From positions 62,001 to 126,000 of the forward strand of contig JAJNNY010000070.1 of the NCBI GenBank assembly GCA_022453515.1: a stretch of DNA of 64,000 bases, in the 5' to 3' direction. The notes under the pieces were generated by a model that was not told the DNA's origin, ran no database searches, and saw nothing but the letters and a program-made list of their open reading frames with translations. Below are positions 22,325 through 34,242 of the stretch, piece by piece. Both the position numbers and the translations under genes were made by a program. Position 1 is the stretch's first letter; each line of letters opens with the position of its first letter. This DNA comes from Astrocystis sublimbata. Lineage: Eukaryota > Ascomycota > Sordariomycetes > Xylariales > Xylariaceae.

Positions 22325-25020
22325 GAAGAGATGTATGACTGAACTTGAACTCCAGCACGCATAACTAAGGACGCAGATAGTAGCCTTGGGTGCCATGTCA
22401 GATTAGATCAAGTAAACAACATCATTGACCAGACAGTCAAAAAGGAACCTTGGTGGCGATACACCCGGCTTCTGAATGACTGTCGCTGTCTCTTGAAGCT
22501 CTTTGTCATAATTATCATCACCCATGGCACGAAAGTGGCATGGCTATAATCACTTGATTATGCCATATGAAGATGATCGCGAAAGCAAAAACGGAGAATT
22601 TAGGTTGTAGCAGGAGCTGCACGTGGGCATGTGTATGGATCTCACGGAATTGGAAGCACTGGAAGCGTCAGCAACAGAAAGCGAACCTTGGGGTGCTAGG
22701 TGAACGAGACCTACCTGGTACTGATGCATATCGTAATCGCGCAGGGCATTAAAGTGTGTTTGTCTGAGACTTGATTTTAAGACCCCGGCCAGCAGACGGA
22801 ATGGCCAAAGCAACACAATGCGCCTTACGCCGTCAACCTGCCGTCTGAAGTTGCAGCCTAGCCTGCCGTGGGAACACGCATCAAGACAAGCTGCATCGGG
22901 TGACACCATGACTGCATCGTGGCTCGGCGTGTCCACGCAGTCAGCGCGAATGATGTAACCGTTGTGTTTGAAAAGAGCCGACAAGGAATGAGTACCTAGT
23001 CTTGCAGCAAAGATCGATGATGTTTGATTCCACCGTGCGATGGGTTTGTGAAATGCAGGAGTAGTCGCAGGTCAAGACTGTTATGGTAGGCAGTTAAGCA
23101 AAATGGGGAAAAACAAGTGGAGATAAGTGTCGAGATCCGTTGATGTTTAGAAAAGAATATGCAATGCAATGCAATGTGTGTGGAGACCAGTGTTCCGTCA
23201 CAGTCCGATAACTCTGTTGAAGCCAGCTCCAAATGGTTGTAGTAGGTGTTAGAGCAGGTGGTTTCTAGGTAGGTTTTGTTGAAATTTTTCAAAATGGCAT
23301 TTTCCCCTTTGAAGTGCCCAAAGTCAAGACCCCGGGCCCGAGGTGAGAGCCAGATTACCTAGACAGTGGCTGCGCAAGAGGGCGCCGTTGGTGCTACCTT
23401 AACACCAAAGGTGTATTAAGTAGGTCGGTACCTGCCTCCATGTAGATACCTCTACAGGCTATACCTAGCATGGTAGATACCTCACCACGAAGTCTATCAC
23501 ACGGTCAGGCAGGTAAATACTATTGCAAAATGTGAATAAGTGCCAAAGTCTGATAAGTAATATTGAGCAGGGTCAAACAGCTTTAAACTACCTAAGTACC
23601 TACCTATGTTTTCAAATAGTACCTACCTAACGGCCTACATTAAAGGCACCACTAGGTACATATGTAGGTTGTAGACGCGATCAATGAGGTTAGCAGCTGG
23701 CTGTTAGGGCTGCTTGGCTTCGACGAGCTGGTGGCATTTCGGAAACGGGCCCCTGAATTGCTTGTTTTTCGGTGTGGCACTGTACGTAAGCTCAGCACTG
23801 GAGGTACCTAGATGCATCTGCGCTACGGTAGGTCACCGTGGACGTATCTAGGCACTCTAACGGTCTCGAATTGGAAAGGTATAAAACAGTGGGTACTCAC
23901 AGCAGCCAGCAATGATTCAAAAGGGGTGTCGCGCCCGCGCCCTTTGGTCCAGGAAACAAACAGCATATAAGCGCACGTCACCACAGCCAAAGCTTGAGCC
24001 ACACAACAACTCCTCACCTCGCCGCCATCCCCTGCCCCAAAGCACCTTAGCACCTTACCTGACCTATTCTGGACCCGACACTCTCGACCTCATCGCGACA
24101 TAGGGCAGTCCCACCCCACTTTCACCGCCCGGCAAATTCATATTCGACCTGATTACCTACACACGGTACCTACCTCAGCACCAGGCACCTCAAAGTCTAC
24201 AGTACAGAGGTAGTCTGCGCCGTGCAATTTTCGAGCACCTGGAAGCCGCATCGGCACTGTTTCGCTGCTGCCCTGAGCCAGCTTCCCTAAGCGCAGACAG
24301 TCACCCCACTCGTAAATTGCTTGCCACCTACTCGGGACCTCAAGCCACCAACTGAATTTCAGGTACTGGCCTCCCTTGCCTCGAGTATCGTCCTGGTGGC
24401 CCCCACTGTTGCCCACTGCGTCGGGCTGTGTTCCTGTGTTCCTGCACGCAGTCGGACGTTTTTGCATGTGTATAGACTTTGGACATTTAAACAGTCCAGG
24501 TTCCCAGCTGGACGGTTCAGGCGTTGAGAGCCTCAAGCACCTTAGCTGCCATTTCTATACACACACGCCGTCCATCTTGGACGTTGGGATTGCGCTGCAG
24601 CCTGCTGCGACCTCCATGCTTGTATAATTGTGCCTACCTAGCGAAGACTCGGTGGCTACTATAGCTCGCGTGAAGACAGGGGGTGCATTTCCCTTGATTT
24701 ACGTACCAGTACTTGGAGCGACGTGTCGACTTCGCTGAACCGGAGACTCCGGCCACTCACCAGCAAGGGAGCAATCAAACTTGATCGAGCTTGTCGTTCT
24801 ACGGTGCGCAGTCGTCTGATTCCCTCTGGCTCGTACAGTACCATCCGCACCGCCAAAGGTTAAAAAAAAGAATCAGATAACAGATCAGCCCAGTCAGTCC
24901 CACAGTTCCTAGAACGGTGCAGGTGGTCTGCTTGTTTCTTTGTCCCATCTCCTCCTTGTTCCCGATATTCTTTTTTCCCTTGACGACTATTTAGTTGGAG
25001 GAGCGCGGCGGATGTGGATC
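22325..25020. other. long intergenic region upstream of NC2-alpha
   Basis: About 2.7 kb without a supportable gene. It has a (tgcaa) run at about 23158-23176, a cluster of cctacctatg/acctaggt-type motifs at 23588-23671 with further single copies to about 24180, and a C/T-rich section (24000-24150, 24930-25000) that could be the 5' leader of the downstream gene. The 127-codon minus-strand frame at 24153-24536 has no domain and unremarkable composition. Confidence 0.5.
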
Positions 25021-26331
25021 ATGTCTGCGACCAGAGACAACGCATCATATGCACCCAAGTCGCCTGACTTATCCTCGTTCTACCCGGGCCCAGAAGCGCG
25101 TTCAACACCTGCGCGGCACGCCCATTACGCATTTCAGAGCCCTGGTGTAGGCGAGCCAGCTTCGCCTGGGGCCTACCACGCCCAGTGGCACCCGGCTCTA
25201 GCGCAAGCACAAGCGCATGCACAAGCACAAGCACCATCATTACCGCCGCACCTCGAGCCAGGAACGCACCGCAACTTCGACCAATCACCGCCCCACTACT
25301 ACCACTACCAAGCCCAGCACTATAATAATCGTAATCATAATAGCAACTCTGCAGCTACTACCAACGACGACTCGCCTGCGGCCGCGACCATCGCCAACCG
25401 CAACCACAACCACAACCACAGCCACAGCCTCAATCACAACCACAGCCCTCATCATCTACTGCCTCAGCAATACCCGCCCTTTGCTGCATACAGCAATAGC
25501 CACAGTCATACCAACCACATCCGTCACAACAGTCTCAACCATCACAGCAACCACGCTCCAAACGCTTTAGCTGCTCCATACCATCATCAGCAAGGCGTTC
25601 AGTACTACCCTCAGCAATCGCAACCACAGCAGCAGCCGCAGGTGCAACCACAGCCGCAGCCGCAGCCGCAGCCGCAGTATTCGCCATCCCAGCTTCCAGC
25701 CTATCAACCCCAAGCTCCTTCCTACTACCCATCCTACCCCGGTTCGCCCGCATCGACGAGTTACGCTGCTCCCGACCAGAGCTTTTCGCAGCCTCAACAG
25801 CAGCCGCCGCCGCCGCCGCAGCAGCCACAACCCCAGCAACCCGAACAGCCTCTGGCATTCGATCAAGCGGCCAAGAACGACACCGGACCTCCCGCCATGC
25901 CACGCGGCAAGGCCGTCGCCCAAGTGGCAAAGGAACCCGACATCATGGAATCACCGGTGCGAACCAAGTTCCCCACTGCGCGCATCAAACGGATCATGCA
26001 GGCGGACGAGGAGGTTGGCAAGGTTGCGCAACAGACCCCGATCGCGGTCGGTAAGGCGTTGGAGCTTTTCATGGTACAGCTCGTACATAGGAGTGCCGAG
26101 GTAGCCAAGGAAAAGAACTCGAAACGCATCACAGCGCCCATGTTGAAACAGGCTATCGACTCCACTAATGAATGGGATTTCTTGCGAGACATCGTCGCTA
26201 AGGTCACCGAGGAGAAGGAGGCCGCAAAGGTTGGCGGTCGAGCCAAGGCCGAAAGCGATAGCGACGAGGAAGCTGATGTTGGAGAAGTCAAGAAGAAGGC
26301 AAGGGGTGGCCGCAAGAAGAAGGCGGTTTGA
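25021..26331 (+). CDS. BUR6: NC2-alpha / Bur6 (DRAP1) histone-fold transcription regulator
   Basis: Alpha subunit of negative cofactor 2, which pairs with NC2-beta and binds TBP on promoters to repress or tune transcription. The histone fold is near the C-terminus (about residues 310-400): TKFPTARIKRIMQADEEVGK, then TPIAVGKALELFMVQLV, KRITAPMLKQAID and EWDFLRDIVAKV, the NC2-alpha pattern rather than Dpb3 or NF-YC. The tail is acidic then Lys/Arg-rich (GGRKKKAV). Unusually, about 300 residues precede the fold, almost entirely Gln, His, Asn, Pro and Tyr low complexity. Alternative in-frame starts lie at 25012 (MWIMSATRD) and 24940; 25021 (MSATRDNASY) was chosen because its product starts with an ordinary hydrophilic sequence. 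Confidence 0.9.
   Translation: MSATRDNASYAPKSPDLSSFYPGPEARSTPARHAHYAFQSPGVGEPASPGAYHAQWHPALAQAQAHAQAQAPSLPPHLEPGTHRNFDQSPPHYYHYQAQHYNNRNHNSNSAATTNDDSPAAATIANRNHNHNHSHSLNHNHSPHHLLPQQYPPFAAYSNSHSHTNHIRHNSLNHHSNHAPNALAAPYHHQQGVQYYPQQSQPQQQPQVQPQPQPQPQPQYSPSQLPAYQPQAPSYYPSYPGSPASTSYAAPDQSFSQPQQQPPPPPQQPQPQQPEQPLAFDQAAKNDTGPPAMPRGKAVAQVAKEPDIMESPVRTKFPTARIKRIMQADEEVGKVAQQTPIAVGKALELFMVQLVHRSAEVAKEKNSKRITAPMLKQAIDSTNEWDFLRDIVAKVTEEKEAAKVGGRAKAESDSDEEADVGEVKKKARGGRKKKAV
25190..25860 (+). repeat. Q/H/N/P-rich low-complexity coding tract
   Basis: Within the NC2-alpha gene. Imperfect caa/cac/cag/cca triplet repeats include a four-fold cagccg unit at about 25650-25677 and HNHNHN runs at 25400-25445. 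All remain in frame. This is a probable intrinsically disordered, prion-like tract and a likely site of length variation. Confidence 0.85.
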
Positions 26332-27954
26332 GGCGAGCGGCCAATGCACTGCAGTCTTTTCTTACCAACAACTATCGCGGGTTTATCACGGGTTATCGGG
26401 CATCGCGGGCATCACGGGCATCATCACGGCTGGTTCTGCGTTGGGTGCTCAGCTACAACTAGCGAAAGCGTTGGCAGCATTCTGGGGCACGGCGTTCTGA
26501 GTTAGGGACCTGCTCTACACGGGGCTGATGGGGTTTTTTGATTATCTGGAACTTTGCAGGGCAAACCTGTGGCGTTCTCTGCTCTTGTAGTACTTGCTAG
26601 CAGTACCTAAGATTCCATGACTAGCAGAACTCTTCAAAATTTATGATACCCGATTTAGTAGAAAGCGATAGATGGACGAAGGTTTTGATGAACATTTTTA
26701 CGTCCGCCAAGTTTAAGCAGACAGGAAATCTGCTCAGCTCGAGAAGCTGTAGGCTATGAAAAGACACCACTAAGCCAACACATATACTCACTAAGCCAAG
26801 GTCGCTTTAGCAATGTAGTGTTTGTTGTATGTTATGCTGCTATGAGAGGATCGGAGTCTAGAGGTAGCACTCAATTTGAATCTATTTCTATCATGCATAG
26901 GTATGCTAAGTACTCACTAGGTACCTAGAGTACATAGAAATACGCATAACATAGACCTGGCATGTAGTTTGTTCTGGCGTAGATCCATGATGGCTTAGTG
27001 AGCTTGCCTACATGTACAGTAGGCACCTACTACTAAGATACCTGCGGACGTGATACTCGTATGTGATGCCACCGGTGGTTCCGCTGGGGAGGCATCTCAT
27101 CTCTGTCTAACCAGGTCGCCAGCCTACCTAGGTAGGTACATGTAGGTATAGTGCAGGAGACCCGCAGCCAGTCCAAGAAATCAGAGCCAGTCAGCTACCC
27201 CACAGAGCCCCCAATACGGTAGAGAAGCTGGGGGCTTGCAGTGGACTCAGCTTATCAGACTAACCCAGCTGGGTAGAAAGCTTCGAATTTATGGATTCGG
27301 TATGGAGCTTTCGGGTACTTACGTGTTGGCGGTACGTGCAAGGCGAGTCCACGTACTGTATATCATGATGATATATGTACTGTAGTGGAGGGCATGGGGC
27401 ATGTTGGAACTTGGAACTTATCTACCTGGTAGCGTCCAGGGCTGCTTACTTAGCATTACCTACCTACAGTCCCGGCTCCTGGCGGCGGGCCTGGTTACAG
27501 TACCTCGATAGTAAGTATGCATGCTGGCATGCGTGCTCGGAACGATATTCCCCAACTTGACACTTGTGACTTTGCTCCAAAATACCTAGACCTACCTGAG
27601 GCCAATGCCAATTAATTCCAATTCCCTTCCCCTAGTCCGCGCTCCCGTCCACGGTACAATACTTGTCTCGTCTTGTCTTGTATCGTCTGGTATCGTCCTG
27701 TATCATCCTGTATCGTCTTGTTCCGCCTGCGATGAGCGCACAGTCGACGCGCCCTCCCGTGCTGTGCTGAGCTTGCCGACGACCGCAGACCGCAGCCATG
27801 GTAGACGCTCTTCCTGAGCTCCCCTTCCAAGTCCGATCCAGGTGACACGACACCGTGCCTGTCCTCCCACTCGCCGTCCACGAGACAGAACCGAGAGCCG
27901 TAGCGACAGCAGCAGCAGCAGACGCAGACGCAACAGCCCGTCGGAAAGGTCGCT
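26332..27954. other. intergenic region, NC2-alpha to PIK1
   Basis: About 1.6 kb. Near the left end is a short imperfect repeat of (ggcatcacg/gggcatcgc) units (26380-26425). Copies of the cctaggtaggta motif lie at 27123-27150 and at about 26920-26930. A tandem repeat sits in the presumed PIK1 leader (see separate entry). No gene is supportable. Confidence 0.5.
27664..27725 (+). repeat. imperfect 10-bp tandem repeat (tgtatcgtct-like)
   Basis: About six copies of a roughly 10-bp C/T-rich unit (variants of tcgtcttgta, tcgtctggta, tcgtcctgta, tcatcctgta) about 230 bp upstream of the PIK1 start codon, probably in the promoter or 5' leader. Confidence 0.8.
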
Positions 27955-30900
27955 ATGTCGTGGGATCTGCTGCGGCGGTTCATCGACAGCGACGTCTTCA
28001 ACCAGAACCCCTTCCTCTCCGTCTCCTACCTATCGTGAGTGGACGGCGCCTCGCATTCCCTCGGCACCCGCGCCCTGCTAACCCCCCGGTGTGATATCTG
28101 CAGCCGATATGCAGACCATGTCGGCATTCACTATGTGCTCTGCTCCAAGCTCCGCCAGTTCCCCTACGAGGATATCGAGTTCTTCCTGCCGCAGCTATGC
28201 CACCTCATCATCAGCGTCGACAACGAGTCCATGGCCCTGGAGGAGTTCTTGTTGGACTTGTGTGAGGAATCCGTCAGTGCGGCTCTTCTGGTTAGTCGTC
28301 GCCGCCCATCCAGCTGCCGCCGGTCGTGCATCGCTAAGCAACATCCCAGACATTTTGGCTGTTCCAGACCTATCTGCGTGATCTCGCTTCGACGCCCCAG
28401 TCTCAAGCCTTCAAGACCTGTCGCAGGGTGTATAATAAGGTACAGCACCTCGTGTTTGGCCTTCCCGACACTGTGAGGCATGAGAAGATCCAAGAAAACG
28501 TCTTGCCCGTTACCGTCTTAGCCAGCTTCGTTCTCGCCAGCGTTGGTCTTCCCACGCTATCGCAATGGGCCGGGCCCCTCGCCGTCGCGCAGGCGCGCAA
28601 GTCCCAGCCGACCAGCGATGCCATCTCCGACTCGACCCAGACGCAGTCCAAGGCACTGGCAAGAAGTCAGACGGTCAGTGGATCTTCGACCAGGCCGCGA
28701 CGCCAACGAGAAGGGTCTAGGGGGAGCGCTTCTCAAGACGCCAAGGCTGTCGCATTCGAAAGCCCGCCACGGCGTCTGACGGCTTCGCCCGCAGCTATCC
28801 ACTCGGAGATCAACGTCATTCCTCCCCCAGCGGGCACCAAACCCGATTTTCCTGATTCCAAGATGCTAGATGCACGTTTGAGCTCCTCGTCTCTTCCATT
28901 GCCTGAATTGCGATCGCCTAGGACCATCACCCGCCCTACAACGCCGCTTTCCGCCAAGCTCCCGCGGCCAACAGATGCCATCTCCCGCAGACACTCTCAT
29001 AATGTCAAGCCCCTCACGAGCCTTTCCGAGATGGGCCCAGATCAGAAAAATAGCCTGCTGCGACAAAACTACTTTCGGACGCAGACCATGTTCTTGTCGG
29101 CACTGGAGGATATATCAAATAGACTTGTCATTGTACCCAAGCCAGCTCGTCTTAGTGCCCTGCGTGCCGAACTCGCGCTTATTGCCAGAGATCTCCCGGC
29201 GGAACTAGACATACCAGTTCTCTGCCCTCCGACACTGGTTGATGGTTCGCCCTCGAGAAGCCGGCACCATCGCATAGTCAGGGTGAACCCAGCTGAAGCT
29301 ACTGTGCTGAACAGCGCAGAGAAAGTACCCTTCCTGCTTATGATAGAAATCCTTCGAGATGACTTCACCTTTGATCCCGATTCTGTAGACAATCAACGCT
29401 TATTAGGCACCCTCATTTCCGAGCAGAACAATCGCAAACGACTCTTCGATTTATCAGACAGTCACCGGGTGCCCGCTAGTGAACGATCAGTCTCGCTGGA
29501 GAACTTGAAGGTTGACAGTGTGTTCGAGCCAACGTCTGGTGATCTTGGCAGCTCACCCATGCTCAAAGCTTTCGATGAGGAATCTCTAGATAAACACCCC
29601 GGAAAGGCATCTTCTCGCAAGTCTATACCAAACGGCATCGCAAGCATCACATCGGAGTCTACGCCGCGTGATTCAGTCGCATCCATGTCTAGATCCAGCA
29701 GCCCTGGATCATTGCAAAAGATGGGCTTCTCAGGGCAGCGTAGCGTGCCGCATGATCAGCCGGATTTTTCGGCCTTAGCGACCCATATGCGCACAGCCTC
29801 GCAAATGCTAGCGCAATTGGAGGCAACCAGTGGGAAACGTCCTAAACAAGAAGTGGCGGCTATTCGATCCAAGATCATAGCTAGCATGCAGACACTTGAG
29901 GAGCAGAGTTTTGACCTCGATGACGGCCAGGGGCCTACCTTCGACATGATCATCGCAAAAGCGAGCGCAACGGCAACGTCTTCGGTCTCTGAGGGTGACA
30001 TTGACGATGACTTTCCCACCGCCAACAATCCGACGGCCGGAGCCGCCCGAATGGAAAACGATGCGATGACTGGTGGTGTTCAGAAAAAGGGTGATCGTGA
30101 CGACCCGAGTGCCGCTGTTTTCGGCGAGGCGTGGCACGTCAAGAAAGAGCGCATCCGGCGGAGCTCACCTTACGGCTGGATGAAAAACTGGGATCTCGTC
30201 AGTGTTATCGTGAAAACGGGCTCTGATCTTAGACAAGAAGCATTCGCATGCCAACTTATCCAAGTGTGCCATAGAGTTTGGTTGGACGCCGGTGTACCTG
30301 TCTGGGTGAAGCTTATGCAAATCCTGGTGACCGGCGAGTCTTCTGGGCTTATCGAGACCATTACTAATGGCGTATCATTGCATTCACTGAAGCGCAGCCT
30401 GACATTATCCTCCATTGATTCCGGTGTCAATCCTCGGAGACGGTTTGCGAGCCTCAGGGATCACTGGGTGAAGACCTTCGGCACACCCGACAGCGAGCCG
30501 TATAAGACTGCCGTAGATGCATTCAAACGTTCACTTGCCGCATACAGCATGATACAATACATCCTTCAATTAAAGGACCGCCACAATGGCAATGTACTCA
30601 TCGACAACGAAGGTCACATCATTCACATCGATTTTGGATTCATGCTCTCAAACTCGCCGGGAGCAGTTGGATTCGAGGCCGCTCCTTTCAAGCTCACTCA
30701 GGAGTACGTTGATGTACTAGGCGGGGTCGGTTCTCCCGACTTCGAGGATTACAAGACTCTATGCAAACAAGCATTTCAAGGTACATTTTCCATACCACGT
30801 AGCTCTATTGTTGAGAATGTTTACTGACATAGTTCAACGAAGCGCTTCGCCGCTCTGCTGATAACATAGTCGATCTGGTCAGCATGATGGGAAGAGACTC

Positions 30901-31141
30901 CAAGATGCCATGCTACTCAGCTGGCGTTGTGCAGACTACAGCGGCGTTGAGACAGCGCTTTCAGTTGCACTTGAGCGCGGATGAGGCCGAGAATTTCGTT
31001 GAGACAGATTTGATTGCCAAATCCTTAGGTAGCTACTATACACGACTGTAAGTGGAGGTCTGACTGTCCCTTCATACCAAAGCACTAACAAATTCCCCCA
31101 GTTATGACACCTTCCAATATCGGACCCAGGGTATATACTAG
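27955..31141 (+). CDS. PIK1: phosphatidylinositol 4-kinase, Pik1 (type III beta)
   Basis: Five exons: 27955-28034, 28104-28290, 28350-30780, 30843-31047 and 31102-31141 (980 aa). The enzyme makes PI4P, chiefly at the Golgi, and is essential for secretion. The N-terminal lipid-kinase-unique region is recovered by splicing (SRYADHVGIHYVLCSKLRQF, then TFWLFQTYLRDLASTPQ). The kinase domain occupies the last 270 residues: SDLRQEAFACQLIQ, the catalytic DRHNGNVLID, the DFG loop HIDFGFML, and the PI4K-type FEAAPFKLTQEYVDVLGG. The C-terminus QALRRSADNIVDL...YRTQGIY ends at a TAG reached only after the 40-bp last exon. The middle 400 residues are Ser/Pro-rich and probably disordered. Frequenin/Ncs1 is the known activator in yeast. 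All four introns fit consensus sites (donors gtgagt, gttagt, gtacat, gtaagt). Confidence 0.94.
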
Positions 31142-32721
31142 ACTATCAAACCATGACTTGGGAGTGGATCTTGGAAGAAAGATATATGACCGACTTTGCA
31201 GCATTTGGGCGGCGTTGCAGGCAATGAGAGTTGACGGTTAGGATATATTAACCTCTACCTACGGCAAACGATTTAAAATTATAACTAGATCATGGCGAAT
31301 TCGCGCCGCTAACACACATAGAATCATGAGAGTTACTTGCCCATGATGTATACCATCTATATGCCATGTATACCATGAGGAGGGAGACTAGGGGATTGAT
31401 AAGCGCAGAGGGCTCGTCATGTGAACGACGACTTAATGAAATACCTTCTCATTCTTCCGTATGCCCGCTCGCAACTGCATCTTGCTGCGGAGATTAGTTG
31501 ACCTGATGAGGCTTCATGGGATCTCGGGGTATGATGTTGAGGTCAAGCATTGAATCGAAGGGGAGAATACCTGGTCATTGAACAGCTATCAAGTGTCATT
31601 TATTAGCATCCAGAAGCGTGCTCAAACCAAAGCAATGCTCTCTTTGTCTCATTGAGCCTCGAGTGTCTTTGCTGTATATGTGCATTCATCACATTAGGTT
31701 GATGGTCACGTTAAAATTGGTGGTACAAATCTCGCCATGTATTGTTATCCTACCTTGTAGTGATGGTAAAGGATATGAGAAGCTGTGTTTTGGCTCGCTT
31801 TCCAGACTTAACAGATGTAGCCCTACAAGCATGCTATGCCAGTACTGTTGGCTATCGTAGGGCCTTTCCTGCTGTCCTACTGCAATGCAAACTACCCTCA
31901 TGAGCTGTCTAAGCAACCGATAAATCGTAGTTGAAGTATTTGTTCGAAAATGCAAGCAGCTTTAGCCCCAAGCAGTAGAATCATTCTACTATGTAGTTTC
32001 CAATTATCCGTTGATACTTTCTCCTGCAGCGTGTTCTAGATATAACTTCGCCTTCCATTCTAACGACCACGCCTACCCACACTCTGTTACCGTGAAGCTG
32101 CAATTCACTTCCAATAACTCGTACAGCTCAGCCCGCACAACCCCTCAACTTCCGCACACCTCACAGCCCTCTCTACTACTACAAAATATCGGAAGTCCAG
32201 TAACTGCCTCGGCAACTCAAGAGCATATTGGTCCACTTCTCAACTTCACTTCTCAGCTACCTCACCCTCCAGGTCTTTACAACTTCTGCCCTACCTACTT
32301 CCGACTCATCAAGTCCTCTTTGCGATACAGTCGGGAACTCTCCTCGAGGTAAACACTGCATTTGCAAATCATTCTTCATTCGCATTCCAAGCCCCGAATA
32401 GCTCGCATTTGTTGGCTGCTAGCATTTCATGTGGCGATCTCGCAATTAGGTACCTACCGTCCCTTCCAACAAAACATCTGAGTGTTTCTCTCTATCCTGT
32501 ACCACCAGTGCAACTTCAAATCTCCCATCTCTTCGCCCGTCCATGCTACTTTTCTCACATCTCTCGCGTGGCGTTCCTTTCTGGACGAAGTCCTCTTCAC
32601 TCCAAGACAGTGCCTACTTCTCTATGATCCAAACCACTCTCTTAATCCTGGTTACTGACGACTACTTAAAGGTTCACCCGCCCAACCACTTCAATACAGC
32701 TTAGCAACGCCTGTAACTACC
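31142..32721. other. intergenic region, PIK1 to the 32722 gene
   Basis: About 1.6 kb. The right half (32040-32720) is strongly C/T/A-rich with few G residues, resembling a long fungal promoter or 5' leader. The short frames there (32011-32352, 32409-32627) have the matching Ser/Pro/His bias and no domain. A minus-strand frame at 31689-31955 is not supported. Confidence 0.5.
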
Positions 32722-34242
32722 ATGGACAACTCTTCCGACACCATGGCGTCGCCTCCCTCTTTTATGGAGACTCCCCCCTCCTCCGTACCTTCGGAGCAAG
32801 GCCCCAAGGTTCAAACCCACAAGATTCGAAAGTGGTCTCAGTTCGAACTCGAAACAGTGTGCGCCTTGATCTGTAAGCACGAGCACCTTCGGATCACTTC
32901 AAAGGGACGATCTCGCCGCGCAAGCATGGGCAGTAACAACTCAGATGAAGACCGGGTGACCCGCTTTGCTTCAAAACTGAACAGAGCGCTGCGAGACGGC
33001 AAGGGCCACAGATCCGACATTCCACTCATCGATGTGTGTGAACTCATGGATTTCATTGAAACTAAGCACCGGGGCTTTGTTGGCTATATCAGCAGACAGC
33101 CACCTCCATTTATAATCACAAGGTCAAAGAAGTTCGCATTCCAGCGCATTCTGTGCAGCAATGTCAACATGGCATTCCGCAAGTGGACTATTATGCGCCG
33201 ACACAGACGCCAGACTAGAACGATCGTAACTGACGAAGAGATAACTCATATCTTCGATCGTTACCTGGCAAGAACGACTCGAGGTGAGTCGATTGGCTCT
33301 GTTGCTGGGTCCATATCCTCACATATTACATCATCTTTCTCGCCCCGTCTGATCTACCAAACTTCATACAACGAATCAACTGACATTGGACACTTTTTAG
33401 AATGTCATCTTCCTAGCGCCGCGCATGTTCAAGAGGCTCCTGATGTCGATCAATTCGAGAGCGCCCCCCAGAGTGGTTGGACTTCAAACCCGGTATACCC
33501 TCAAGGAAACCCTGACGGTCAGACCCTGAACACCGCCAACGACAACACCATCGCCAACTCAAACACATTGGCTTCATCAGGTAGTTACCTGATGCCCTCT
33601 GCAGTCTTAAATCAGCAGATTTACCGTTACCAAAACCGCGCATTCATTCCTCCTCCACCACCACCTCCTCCAGCGGTATGCCCTCCCCGATACGAGCAGG
33701 CGTACATACAGCAGCCCGAGATTTACAACATCGTTGCGAGCAACAATGAAGTCAGTACAGGTATTCACAGCCATCCCAAGAGTCCTGTGTATTATGGCTA
33801 CGACGACTTCGATCCGGCAGTTTCTGCATCCCCTTTCCCAGACTACGCCCCAACCTCCCCCGCGTACGTAGACAAGGATGAGTTACGACAGAGCATCCAT
33901 CCAACGGGCCCCCGACCGGAGACGCCCGCTTACCAGGGTCTTTCCGATCTACCGCAGAGCCACTTTCCTCTGGAGCCAATTCCTGGATCGCTCTCAGCAC
34001 CGGCCGAGGACCTGGCCATGCTATCTCACCCAACATTCATGGATAATCAATACCCCGGCGCAACATATGATGGCAGCAGTTGTGGCTACTCAGACCTCCT
34101 TCAGGCGTCCACACCTGCCGAGGCAGTGGCAGAGCCAGTGGAGATGGGGCAAGACCTGTCATCGCACTTTGGTGGTTTTTCTGAACAGCTCAGTTTCAAT
34201 CTCGATCCTTTCGAGTATGACGAGTACTCTCTAAGCTACTAA
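32722..34242 (+). CDS. hypothetical protein, conserved-looking N-terminal domain and disordered C-terminus
   Basis: An intronless 506-codon frame. Residues about 34-165 look folded: a basic start (THKIRKWSQFELETVCALIC), a Leu/Phe/Arg-rich helix-like region (DRVTRFASKLNRALRDGKG), ELMDFIETKHRGFVGYI and a very basic stretch RKWTIMRRHRRQTRTIV. From about 190 on it is Pro/Tyr/Ser/Gln-rich with a poly-Pro run (PPPPPPPPA) and acidic Tyr/Phe patches near the end (SFNLDPFEYDEYSLSY). A basic, possibly nucleic-acid-binding N-terminus with an acidic, aromatic tail would suit a transcriptional regulator, but I recognise no named family and this is inference. Two ATGs (32722 and 32743) are possible starts. 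Confidence 0.75.
   Translation: MDNSSDTMASPPSFMETPPSSVPSEQGPKVQTHKIRKWSQFELETVCALICKHEHLRITSKGRSRRASMGSNNSDEDRVTRFASKLNRALRDGKGHRSDIPLIDVCELMDFIETKHRGFVGYISRQPPPFIITRSKKFAFQRILCSNVNMAFRKWTIMRRHRRQTRTIVTDEEITHIFDRYLARTTRGESIGSVAGSISSHITSSFSPRLIYQTSYNESTDIGHFLECHLPSAAHVQEAPDVDQFESAPQSGWTSNPVYPQGNPDGQTLNTANDNTIANSNTLASSGSYLMPSAVLNQQIYRYQNRAFIPPPPPPPPAVCPPRYEQAYIQQPEIYNIVASNNEVSTGIHSHPKSPVYYGYDDFDPAVSASPFPDYAPTSPAYVDKDELRQSIHPTGPRPETPAYQGLSDLPQSHFPLEPIPGSLSAPAEDLAMLSHPTFMDNQYPGATYDGSSCGYSDLLQASTPAEAVAEPVEMGQDLSSHFGGFSEQLSFNLDPFEYDEYSLSY

Noticed and set aside
25535..25930. Poly-Ala and poly-Leu minus-strand frames over the NC2-alpha gene
   Set aside because: These are the antisense readings of the CAG/CCG-rich repeat, not real proteins.
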